Part shown: piece by piece, positions 1-5,815 of the stretch
Layout of the letters: the number at the start of each line of letters is the position of its first letter
Position numbering within the stretch: the stretch's first letter is position 1
From: Oligoflexia bacterium
GTDB taxonomy: Bacteria > Myxococcota_A > UBA796 > UBA2385
Direction of reading: 5' to 3'
Length of the DNA stretch: 5,815 nt
Assembly: GCA_013152105.1 (NCBI GenBank)
Contig: JAADHA010000291.1
Location: forward strand, 1-5,815
Position numbers and translations under genes: made by a program
The notes under the pieces: model-generated
Database searches by the model: none
The model's input: only the letters and a program-made list of their open reading frames with translations
What the model was told of the DNA's origin: nothing

Positions 1-2
1 GG

Positions 3-50
3 GGGCACCTCGCAGGACTTCGTCCCGGCTACGTCCAGACCTGTCCGTGA
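3..50 (+). CDS. Possible 3' tail of an upstream gene (partial)
   Basis: The third reading frame is open from base 3 and ends in TGA at 48-50. That stop overlaps a GTG at 47-49, giving a GTGA stop/start junction of the kind common between coupled genes in high-GC operons. The visible tail is only 15 codons (GHLAGLRPGYVQTCP), too short to recognise. In eCIS clusters the preceding gene is usually a tail-tube paralogue or a very small Afp6-like protein, so either would fit. The alternative is that this frame is not coding and that the following gene, whose frame is also open back to base 2, starts upstream of the window. Third-position G+C does not separate the two options over so few codons. Confidence 0.25.
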   Translation, partial: GHLAGLRPGYVQTCP

Positions 51-742
51 CCCTGGGTGCTGTGGATCAGGGCGTCTCTGATGGCGTGCTGCCGACCTGG
101 GCGCAGCGCGCCAGTGGCCGGCCCTTGATTCGCCGTGAGGACCAGTTTATCACTGCCCTCGCGCGGGCCACGGACCCTGAAGAGATCGTCCGGGTTATCT
201 ACCAGCGCGCTGCTCGGGGCGGCATGACCGCGGCCTCGACCGGTCTGCCGGCACCGGTGATCCAGGTCATCGAGCAGATCCGCACGGTCGCCGAGCGGGT
301 AGCATTGGGCGACTCAGGCTCGGCTCGCGGTGGGCCCGGAAGCGACGCTGAGATCGTCCGACGGTCGGGTGTCCGGGGCGAGACGCCGCGGTCCACGGCT
401 GCCAGGGGCGCTGGGATGACGGCGCTTCGCAGTGGTGGCGCTGCTACTCGGCGTAGCGGCTTGAGTGCTTCGGGTGTGTCCAAGCTCAGCAAGAAGCTCC
501 AGCAGCTAATCCTGCTGGCACAACGGCAGCGTCAGGCTGCCCGGCAACAGGTGCGAATGGCGGAAGAGAGCGCTGCGGCGCGTGCCGAAGGGCATGCTTC
601 GGCGGGCGCCAGCGAAGGCGGAAATGACAAGCAAATTGACGTCGAGGCACTCGGTCGCGAGGTTCTCGAGGTCGTGAGTATGGAACTCGAGATGCGCAAG
701 GCGCGCAGTCAGGAGGGCTCCGATGAGTTCGGGTGGTGGTAG
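47..742 (+). CDS. Unrecognised basic, low-complexity eCIS-associated protein (Afp6 position)
   Basis: I do not recognise this 231-residue family. It has four visible parts. Residues 1-88 look ordered, with a short helix-rich stretch (ITALARATDPEEIVRVIYQR, 35-54; VIQVIEQIRTVAERVAL, 71-87). Residues 89-142 are a Gly/Ser/Arg-rich linker that looks disordered. Residues 143-182 are a Gln/Arg/Ala-rich helix, probably coiled coil (KKLQQLILLAQRQRQAARQQ). A Gly/Ala/Ser spacer then leads to an amphipathic C-terminal helix at 197-221 (IDVEALGREVLEVV...), which resembles short C-terminal helices I recall from other eCIS-associated proteins. There is no signal peptide or membrane segment. The GTG start at 47 overlaps a possible upstream stop (GTGA) but has no Shine-Dalgarno sequence. 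The frame is open back to base 2, so the true start may lie outside the window. The gene precedes the LysM adaptor and overlaps it by 20 nt, which suggests co-translation with the baseplate genes. No function is assigned. Confidence 0.65.
   Translation: MTLGAVDQGVSDGVLPTWAQRASGRPLIRREDQFITALARATDPEEIVRVIYQRAARGGMTAASTGLPAPVIQVIEQIRTVAERVALGDSGSARGGPGSDAEIVRRSGVRGETPRSTAARGAGMTALRSGGAATRRSGLSASGVSKLSKKLQQLILLAQRQRQAARQQVRMAEESAAARAEGHASAGASEGGNDKQIDVEALGREVLEVVSMELEMRKARSQEGSDEFGWW
711..716 (+). promoter_or_regulatory. Shine-Dalgarno of the tube-adaptor gene, inside the preceding gene
   Basis: AGGAGG, a near-perfect anti-16S match, lies 6 nt before the ATG at 723. It sits within the last codons of the upstream gene, whose TAG is at 740-742. 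It fixes 723 as the start and indicates that the adaptor is translated by coupling or re-initiation from its neighbour. Confidence 0.8.
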
Positions 743-1385
743 CGTAGAGAAAGCACAGTTCGTCAATGAGGACACCAAGGCCTCATTCAAAGTCCAGTAC
801 AACCCAAGGGAATTCAAGTTCGACAAGCCTGTCCAGTGGCAGGCCCATGACGAACAGGGGACGGAAAGCACCCTTGAATTCCAGAAGGCTCAGCCTGCAT
901 CCATGCAGGTCGAGCTGTACTTCGACACGACCAGTGACGGGACGGATGTCCGTTCGACGTGGGTCAACCAGCTCTTGGAGCTGACCAATCCCAACGTCAG
1001 TCCGACCAGCGGTGAGGCCGCTGAGCTGGGCAAGCAGCGACCACCTCGGGTCAGCTTCGTCTGGGGTGAGTTCGAGCTGGTTGGCGTGATCGAATCCGTG
1101 AACGTCACGTACATGATGTTCGGATCGGGTGGCAAGCCGCTGCGCGCCAAGGTGGCGATCCAGATGAAGGAGTGGGCACCGGACAACGCGTACTCGGGTG
1201 GCGGGGGCAGCGTCGGCTACGACACGGCGTCCGTGTCCCTGGTTCAGCTACAGGCCGGCCAGACCATCACCGCGGTGGCCTTGGCGAATGGCACCACGAC
1301 CCAGGCAGTCTGCGATGCCAACGGGATCAGCGACGCCATCAACGGCGCGCAGCCTGGTGACTCCCTAGTCATTCCGCAGAAGTGA
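723..1385 (+). CDS. eCIS tube-baseplate adaptor with C-terminal LysM (Afp7/gp53-like)
   Basis: This 220-residue protein is a CIS tube-type adaptor. Residues 9-153 carry the domain's hallmarks: the N-terminal strand motif VQYNPREFKFDKPVQW (24-39), the central MQVELYFDTTSDGTDVR (61-77), RVSFVWGEFELVGVIESVNV (109-128) and a closing RAKVAIQMKEW (141-151). A Gly/Ser linker (158-164) leads to one LysM module at about 173-218 (AGQTITAVA, then NGTTTQAVCDANGI, ending PGDSLVIP). In Afp and PVC this protein (Afp7, related to phage T4 gp53) links the inner tube to the baseplate wedges. There the LysM fold serves assembly inside the cell and is not a secreted peptidoglycan binder. No signal peptide is seen, consistent with cytosolic assembly. 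Length is normal for the family. The start is set by AGGAGG 6 nt upstream. The next gene begins 12 nt after its stop. Confidence 0.93.
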   Translation: MSSGGGSVEKAQFVNEDTKASFKVQYNPREFKFDKPVQWQAHDEQGTESTLEFQKAQPASMQVELYFDTTSDGTDVRSTWVNQLLELTNPNVSPTSGEAAELGKQRPPRVSFVWGEFELVGVIESVNVTYMMFGSGGKPLRAKVAIQMKEWAPDNAYSGGGGSVGYDTASVSLVQLQAGQTITAVALANGTTTQAVCDANGISDAINGAQPGDSLVIPQK

Positions 1386-1387
1386 GC

Positions 1388-1393
1388 GGAGGA
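1388..1393 (+). promoter_or_regulatory. Shine-Dalgarno of the hub gene
   Basis: GGAGGA in the 12-nt gap between the adaptor stop (1383-1385) and the ATG at 1398 gives a strong, well-spaced ribosome binding site. It supports that start and reading of both genes from one transcript. Confidence 0.75.
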
Positions 1394-1397
1394 CCCC

Positions 1398-2435
1398 ATG
1401 TCTGAATTGGTACGCTCAGCCACCTCCTACAGCGTGATCGTGGGTTCGCAGACCTTCTCTCAGTTGACGACTGACGGCCTTGCACAGCTCACAGTCGAAG
1501 ACCACGTCGACCTGGTGCAGATGATGACGCTGCGCATGGGTGGAGCCGAGGGCCGGCCGACCTGGAACATCTCGATTGGTGACGCGGTGACTGCGTCGAT
1601 GGGTCAGGGATCCAGTCCTCTCTTCGTGGGCGAAGTGACCGCGGTCGAGCCCAGCTACCAGGTGGATGGCGTCAGCTCCATCACCGTGCGGGCGATGGAC
1701 AAAATGCATCGCCTGGGGCGGGGACGAAAGACGCGTTTCTGGGAGAACATGAAGGACTCTGATGTGGTCTCGGTGGTTGGCGCAGAGTGCGGACTGGGGG
1801 TGGAAGCCGACGCGACCACTGAGACCCTGCCCTACATCTTGCAGCGCAACGAGAGCAACATCGGTTTTCTCAAGCGCCTGGCGGCTCGCAACAACTACAT
1901 CTTGCGGGTCGACCCTGCGGGCAGCAAGCTGATCTTCAAAAAGGCCAGCTTCTCTGGCACCTCGAAGAAAGTCGAGATGGGTGACAACCTCAGGTCGATG
2001 CGCGTGTCCTACAACAGTGTGGATCAGGTCCAAAAGGTCGTCGTTCGGGGCTGGGACCCGTCCACCAAGCAGGAGATCGTCGGCGAGGCGACCGTTGGCG
2101 ACATCACGTCCATCGGGGGGGGCGCCAAGGGCGCCGATGTCGCGGCTTGCTTTGGCGATTCTACGGCCTACGTCACCGATGTGCCGGTCTCCAGTCAGTC
2201 CATGGCCAAGGAAGTCGCCAAGGCTGAACTGGAACGGCTGGCTCGGGGTTTCTGTCGGGGCAGCGCCACGGTGCAGGGCGACGACACGATTCGCGCCGGC
2301 AGCATGGTCGAGTTTACGGGGCTGCCCAGTGGTCAGAACGGCAAGGTGTTCGTGCTTGCGTCGCGCCACGTGATCTCGGGCCGCACGGGCTACACGACCG
2401 AGTTCACCTTCTGCAGCAACACCTTGGGATCTTGA
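1398..2435 (+). CDS. Baseplate hub, phage late control D/gp27-like (Afp8 N-terminal part)
   Basis: This 345-residue protein matches the gp27/gpD hub fold shared by phage tails, VgrG and Afp8. Visible landmarks are a first barrel-like region with LFVGEVTAVEPSY (75-87), an internal element ILQRNESNIGFLKRLAARNN (147-166) matching the 'Q-x-N-E-S-x-x-x-F-L-x-R-L-A' signature, VVVRGWDPSTKQEIVG (214-229), and a second-barrel tail with AELERLARGF (276-285), IRAGSMVEFTGL (298-309) and GYTTEFTF (331-338). Trimers of such proteins form the hub beneath the inner tube. The protein stops where the gpD-like domain normally ends. Canonical Afp8/VgrG proteins continue into a gp5-like OB fold and beta-helical spike, and none is present here. 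The spike must be encoded elsewhere, or this is a split-hub lineage. A run of eight G at 2115-2122 lies within the gene, and the frame is intact through it. Confidence 0.9.
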   Translation: MSELVRSATSYSVIVGSQTFSQLTTDGLAQLTVEDHVDLVQMMTLRMGGAEGRPTWNISIGDAVTASMGQGSSPLFVGEVTAVEPSYQVDGVSSITVRAMDKMHRLGRGRKTRFWENMKDSDVVSVVGAECGLGVEADATTETLPYILQRNESNIGFLKRLAARNNYILRVDPAGSKLIFKKASFSGTSKKVEMGDNLRSMRVSYNSVDQVQKVVVRGWDPSTKQEIVGEATVGDITSIGGGAKGADVAACFGDSTAYVTDVPVSSQSMAKEVAKAELERLARGFCRGSATVQGDDTIRAGSMVEFTGLPSGQNGKVFVLASRHVISGRTGYTTEFTFCSNTLGS

Positions 2436-2524
2436 TCACCAGGGACCCACAGGCTGCGCGTGTCGTACTATCGCGCCGTTCACCGGCAGCCTGATCCTGG
2501 CTGCGCGCAACCGCGAGAGATGCC
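2436..2524 (+). other. 89-nt intergenic gap with competing inverted repeats
   Basis: This is the only sizeable non-coding stretch in the window, and it lies where a spike (gp5/V-like) gene often sits in related clusters. A 9-bp direct repeat GGCTGCGCG occurs at 2452-2460 and 2499-2507. Between the copies, GCAGCCTG (2486-2493) is a perfect 8-bp complement of CAGGCTGC (2450-2457). Its first six bases also complement GGCTGC (2499-2504) across a 7-nt loop. The two stems share the same middle strand and are mutually exclusive. No T-run follows, so this is not an obvious intrinsic terminator. The following gene has only a weak ribosome site (GAGAGA, 2515-2520). I see no coding region in the gap. 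Confidence 0.4.
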
Positions 2525-2923
2525 ATGGCGGTCCGCAAGGAATTCCTCGGCCGAGGATGGGCCTTTCCGTTTCAGTTTGACCCCGCGACTGGCAAGGTCG
2601 CGCTGTCCGAATACGAGGAAAACATCCGCCAGAACATCACCGTGATCCTGGGCACGCGCCCCGGGGAACGGCAGATGCGCCCCGAGTTTGGCTGCAAGAT
2701 CCACGACCTCTTGTTCGCGCCGAATACCCGGTCCACGGCTCATATGGTCGCGCGTCACGTCAAGGAAGCGCTTGGCCACTTCGAGCGACGCATCGAAGTC
2801 AGCGATGTCCAGGCGCGGATCGATCCATCCGGGTCGGTGCGCGTCGAAGTGGTGTACAAGATCATCTCCACAGGGGCTGTGGACAGCGCAGTCCACGTCG
2901 TCTCGAACACCCAGTCACGGTGA
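2525..2923 (+). CDS. GPW/gp25-family baseplate wedge protein (Afp9-like)
   Basis: This 132-residue protein has the GPW/gp25 layout. The N-terminal LGRGWAFPFQFD (8-19) is followed by the helix and turn ENIRQNITVILGTRPGERQM (32-51), then RPEFGCKIHDLLF (52-64), which is the family's R-P-x-F-G-C core. Next come the helix EALGHFERRIEV (81-92) and closing strands SVRVEVVYKI (104-113). In phage T4 gp25, in TssE of type VI secretion and in Afp9, this small protein sits in the baseplate wedge. There it contacts the sheath-initiating ring and helps trigger contraction. Length is typical. An in-frame TGA at 2492-2494 bounds the start. The ATG at 2525 is the first standard start after it, although its upstream GAGAGA is a weak ribosome site. 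The next gene follows after 8 nt. In many eCIS clusters a PAAR-like tip gene (Afp10) comes next, and here it is absent. Confidence 0.93.
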   Translation: MAVRKEFLGRGWAFPFQFDPATGKVALSEYEENIRQNITVILGTRPGERQMRPEFGCKIHDLLFAPNTRSTAHMVARHVKEALGHFERRIEVSDVQARIDPSGSVRVEVVYKIISTGAVDSAVHVVSNTQSR

Positions 2924-2924
2924 G
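2919..2924 (+). promoter_or_regulatory. Ribosome binding site of the Afp11-like gene
   Basis: GGTGAG overlaps the stop codon of the gp25-like gene (TGA 2921-2923) and lies 7 nt before the ATG at 2932. A TGA in the frame of the next gene at 2929-2931 touches that ATG, so no earlier start is possible. The ATG at 2925 is in another frame and opens only a shadow reading. Confidence 0.6.
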
Positions 2925-2931
2925 ATGCTGA

Positions 2932-5815
2932 ATGCCCATCAAGCCGCCCAACCTGGACGATCGGCGCTACGCCGACATCGTCAGCGAAGCCCGCGCCCTC
3001 ATCCCGCAGTACTGCCCGGAGTGGACCAACCTCTCTGATGCCGACCCGGGCATGACCTTGGTGCAGCTCTTTGCTTGGATGACCGAGTTGACGATCTACC
3101 GTCTCAACAAGGTCCCGGACAAGACCTACATCCACTTCCTCAACTTCATCGGCGAGGACCGTCGACGAGCGCTCCCCGCGATGGCGCCGCTGACGATCTC
3201 GTTGCGTGGCGAGGGCCCCGTCGAGTTCGCCCCCTACACCCGCTGTGCGACGCGCCAGCGCGAGGAACGCCCCGCGCTGGAGTTCTTGACCGTAGAGGGC
3301 ATGACCATCCACGACTGCCAGGTCCAGCGGGTGATGGCGGTCAAGGGCGGTGTGGAGCCAGCCGTTCGCGAGCTGCCCTTCGGCTTGCAAAGCGAACACG
3401 GCTTTGCGCTCACCTTTGGCAACGGGCATGGCGCCCAGTTCTTCGAGCTGGACCCCGCGGACTACGGTCCAAACGCCTACACGCCTTACCAGTATCTCTA
3501 CATCGCGCACGACGACTTCCGTCTCATGGACAGCGACCCGGAAGATGTCCGTGAGTCCGGTCGCCTGCGGATTCGCCGGACCAGTGGGGACGACCTGTCG
3601 ATGGTTCCCTTCTTTCGCTGGGAGTACCCGACCGAGCGCGGCTGGCGTTCGGTCCACCTGGTCAAGGAAGACGGCGCCAACCTGGGGCTCTCCGAGTACT
3701 CGCTGGTCACGGACCTCCCGGGGATCGTGCCCATCGACCAATTCGGTCACGCCGACCAGTCCTTTGCCTTGCCCGAACCGGTCGCCCGCAACAAGTGGTG
3801 GATTCGCGGGCGCTTGGACTACGAGCGTTGGCTGGCTGCCCGAATGGAAGATGATCTCGAGGTCTCCTGGAAGGACGACCGGGGTGGCGAAGACCGGCCC
3901 ATTCACAACTGGGAGGTTCGCGCCGTTGGCCGTACGCTGGAGTACTTCCTACAGGACCTGCCGCCGCTTCGTGGGGGCTGGACGATTCGCCTGGCTCTGG
4001 TGGACCGTGGCGTTCCTGCTGGACGATCAAGCTATCTGCCGCGCTATCGCTGGTACTATCGCCGCGGTGAGACCTGGGAAGTGATCCCCGCCGAGCGCAT
4101 TCGCACCGAAGGCACGATGGTGATCATCAGCGGGCCGCTCACGGACATGGCCAGCGATGGGTTCAACTTGCGCGCCGAACGGGTCGAAGTCGCGTTCGTT
4201 CGCGGGCTCGCCCCGGACCTGGAGCTGGACCTCAACTGGATCCGACCGGTAGAAGTCGACCTCTACTGTGGGGACGATCCCCGGCGCCTGACTCGGATGT
4301 TGGGAGACGAAGCTCCATGGTCACCTTTCCAGATCGCGGCCCCGATCTCGCCGACCATCGGGCGACGCTTCTATGTGGGCTCAGACCTGTTCGAGAACCG
4401 CCGCCAAGCACCCGTCCTGGTCGAGATCGAGGTCGGCTTCGAGATGAACGGCGAACTCATCGAAGAGCCCGACGAAAAGTACGCATTGCAGCTTACCTAT
4501 CGGGCTGAGGACAACTGGCGTGTGGTCTGGTCCGAGGACAAGATCTACGCGAACTTCAAGTTTGCGGACCTCGACCCGGACGGCGCCAAGCGCAAGGCCT
4601 GCCGGAAGATTCGACTGGTCCTGGACCCGAAGACGCAGCTCAAAGGCCTGTCCCGCCACACAGTGGGCAACACCGAGACCACCTGGCTGCGAATGGAGCT
4701 GACCAAGAGCAATCTGACCGGCGTGGACAAGGAAAAGAACGAGCACCCGATCGTCCCCAAGATCTACGGGATCAGCCTGGGCGTCGACAAGACCCTGGGC
4801 GTTGACACCTATGAACAGCCCATGCCGGGACCGCGCATGGCACAGTTGGATTTTCGCGAAGAGAATCGCCGGCTTACGCGTGTCATGACGCGGGCAGCGG
4901 GGCGGCTCAATGAGTTCTTTCCCTTCTTCCCCTTCGTCGAGATCGCCGAAGAGAACCAAGCATTGTACCTGGAATTCGACAAACCACTGCCGGTCGGTTC
5001 GCGCCACGCCATGAAGTTCCGATGCCGCGGAGAGACTTTCCTGCCGGCGGGCGTCTCCATGGAGTGGGAGGTGCTCGAGAAGCGCGAGCACGGGCGCTCC
5101 GGCTGGCATCGCTTGCAGACGATCCAGCGCGAAGAAGAGGGTCTGGAAGAACGCCCGGCCTTTGATCTCGCGGCCTCGGGCACCTTGGAATTCTCCTTGC
5201 CGGAACCAGTAGAGCTCAGCGAGCACGGCTTCTGGCTGCGCGGGCGGTACATCCTGCCCGGCGACATGTCGATCTCCGACCTGCCGCCCTTGCCGCCGGT
5301 GACCCACCTGTTGATGAACACGGTGGACGCGGTCAATCTGCACACCCAGCGCACCGAACGCTACAGCGGTCACGGCATTCCAGGGCAGGTCATTCAGCTC
5401 CTGCGCCGTCCTCTCTACCTGCACAGCGAAGAACGTGAGCGCAAGCTGTTCAGGCGTGCCAGCGACTTCGATGACATCAAGGTCTTTGTCGACGGCGAGG
5501 ATGGCAAAAGCGAAGAGTGGTTCGCGGCCCGAGATGGCAGCCTGTTGTCAGCCGGAAAGGACGATCAGGTCTTCGTGGTAGACCCGGTCGACGGGACACT
5601 GACCTTTGGCAACGGGATCCGTGGCCGCATGCTTCCGGTCGGCAGCAACAACGTCCTCGTCGACACCTACCGTGTGGTGCCCGGTGACCGAGGCAACCTG
5701 GGCCCTGGTGAGATCGTGGTGTGCGAGTCCTACGGGGACAAGTTGCAGGTGACGAATCTGCTGCCCAGCGTAGGGGGCCGCGACGCCGAGTCCCTCGATG
5801 AGATTGTCCGGCGGG
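2932..5815 (+). CDS. Giant eCIS baseplate wedge protein, Baseplate_J type (Afp11-like), 3' partial
   Basis: The frame stays open for 961 codons and runs off the window. The N-terminus (from MPIKPPNLDDRRYADIVSEA) has the signature of the 'putative baseplate assembly protein' family of eCIS: W31, DPG 38-40, LFAWMTEL, R57-L-N59-K-V-P62 and FLNFIG (69-74). A first FGNG motif is at 162-165. Between about 225 and 803 come repeated beta modules, with W-x-R strands at W290-I-R, W585-L-R and W768-L-R, and ALYLEFDKPLPVG at 677-689. A second block, LTFGNGIRGRMLPVG (890-904) with Y913-R and GDRGN (918-922), leads into GGRDAESLDE (948-957). This is the entry motif of Baseplate_J domains (T4 gp6, Afp11). 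The J domain proper lies beyond the window, so the full protein probably exceeds 1,100 residues, longer than compact Afp11 proteins. It would form the wedge that holds the hub and docks the sheath. The start is fixed by an adjacent in-frame TGA (2929-2931). Confidence 0.92.
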   Translation, partial: MPIKPPNLDDRRYADIVSEARALIPQYCPEWTNLSDADPGMTLVQLFAWMTELTIYRLNKVPDKTYIHFLNFIGEDRRRALPAMAPLTISLRGEGPVEFAPYTRCATRQREERPALEFLTVEGMTIHDCQVQRVMAVKGGVEPAVRELPFGLQSEHGFALTFGNGHGAQFFELDPADYGPNAYTPYQYLYIAHDDFRLMDSDPEDVRESGRLRIRRTSGDDLSMVPFFRWEYPTERGWRSVHLVKEDGANLGLSEYSLVTDLPGIVPIDQFGHADQSFALPEPVARNKWWIRGRLDYERWLAARMEDDLEVSWKDDRGGEDRPIHNWEVRAVGRTLEYFLQDLPPLRGGWTIRLALVDRGVPAGRSSYLPRYRWYYRRGETWEVIPAERIRTEGTMVIISGPLTDMASDGFNLRAERVEVAFVRGLAPDLELDLNWIRPVEVDLYCGDDPRRLTRMLGDEAPWSPFQIAAPISPTIGRRFYVGSDLFENRRQAPVLVEIEVGFEMNGELIEEPDEKYALQLTYRAEDNWRVVWSEDKIYANFKFADLDPDGAKRKACRKIRLVLDPKTQLKGLSRHTVGNTETTWLRMELTKSNLTGVDKEKNEHPIVPKIYGISLGVDKTLGVDTYEQPMPGPRMAQLDFREENRRLTRVMTRAAGRLNEFFPFFPFVEIAEENQALYLEFDKPLPVGSRHAMKFRCRGETFLPAGVSMEWEVLEKREHGRSGWHRLQTIQREEEGLEERPAFDLAASGTLEFSLPEPVELSEHGFWLRGRYILPGDMSISDLPPLPPVTHLLMNTVDAVNLHTQRTERYSGHGIPGQVIQLLRRPLYLHSEERERKLFRRASDFDDIKVFVDGEDGKSEEWFAARDGSLLSAGKDDQVFVVDPVDGTLTFGNGIRGRMLPVGSNNVLVDTYRVVPGDRGNLGPGEIVVCESYGDKLQVTNLLPSVGGRDAESLDEIVRR

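Noticed and set aside
1310..1385. LysM module as a secreted cell-wall binding domain
   Set aside because: The protein has no signal peptide, and the module is fused to a tube-adaptor domain, as in Afp7-like baseplate proteins where it serves assembly.
1416..2369. 317-residue open frame on the minus strand
   Set aside because: It lies fully inside the hub gene, has His/Arg/Asp-rich composition typical of antisense readings of high-GC genes, and shows no recognisable domain. The + strand frame carries clear hub motifs.
2486..2504. Intrinsic terminator after the hub gene
   Set aside because: The stem GCAGCC/GGCTGC is only 6 bp and is followed by GCGCAACC, not a T-run. The operon continues directly after it.
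2460..2645. 61-residue + frame starting in the intergenic gap
   Set aside because: It has a GTG start without a ribosome site and runs out of frame into the gp25-like gene. Its residues look like random translation.
2755..3906. 383-residue open frame on the minus strand
   Set aside because: It spans the gp25-like gene's end and the first part of the Afp11-like gene, both with strong family motifs on the + strand. It is an antisense shadow.
3350..4084. 244-residue open frame on the + strand
   Set aside because: It is an out-of-frame reading of the Afp11-like gene, Ser/Thr/Arg/Trp-rich with no domain pattern. The same applies to the smaller + frames at 1981-2373, 2688-3038, 3075-3554 and 4317-4508.
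4381..5424. 347-residue open frame on the minus strand
   Set aside because: It is antisense to the middle of the Afp11-like gene, whose frame is continuous from 2932 to the window end. Its composition (many His, Gln, Val) is that of a complement-frame shadow.
723..5815. Type VI secretion cluster or ordinary prophage tail instead of eCIS
   Set aside because: gp25-like and hub proteins occur in all three, but the tube-LysM adaptor together with the Afp11-type baseplate protein and this gene order fits eCIS best. No type VI membrane-complex, phage capsid or lysis gene is visible, although the window is too short to exclude a phage formally.

Overview
The window is a run of five co-directional genes on the + strand. 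It encodes part of the baseplate and tube region of an extracellular contractile injection system (eCIS; Afp/PVC/MAC-like, a phage-tail-derived secretion particle). The assignment rests on three linked signals. The first is a tube-adaptor domain fused to a C-terminal LysM (Afp7-like). The second is a gp27/gpD-type hub followed by a gp25-type wedge protein (Afp8- and Afp9-like). The third is a very large baseplate protein with the N-terminal signature of the 'putative baseplate assembly protein' family and the start of a Baseplate_J-like region (Afp11-like). The DNA is high in G+C, with G/C-rich third codon positions and Shine-Dalgarno leaders, so the host is a high-GC bacterium. Nothing in the window fixes the phylum. 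Large, gene-dense eCIS loci of this style are known in Myxococcota, Actinomycetota and other environmental lineages, but that is only a suggestion.

Layout. Bases 1-50 may hold the last codons of an upstream gene ending in a GTGA overlap. 47-742 is an unrecognised basic, low-complexity protein with a coiled-coil-like segment and a conserved-looking C-terminal helix, in the position where other eCIS clusters carry Afp6-like accessory genes. 723-1385 is the CIS tube/LysM adaptor, and 1398-2435 is the hub. 2436-2524 is an 89-nt non-coding gap with competing inverted repeats. 2525-2923 is the gp25-like wedge component. 2932 to the window end is the N-terminal 961 residues of the Afp11-like wedge protein, cut off by the window edge at its Baseplate_J motif.

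How the genes work together. The adaptor joins the inner tube to the baseplate. The hub trimer sits under the tube. The gp25-like protein and the Afp11-like protein form the wedges that nucleate the sheath and trigger contraction. Spacing is tight (20-nt overlap, 12 nt, 89 nt, 8 nt), so the genes are probably one transcription unit whose promoter lies upstream of the window.

Points of interest. The hub gene stops at the end of its gp27-like part. Neither the gp5/OB-fold spike nor a PAAR-like tip gene is in its usual place between the hub and Afp11. The first gene is a family I cannot place. The Afp11-like protein is greatly enlarged by repeated beta modules ahead of the J domain.
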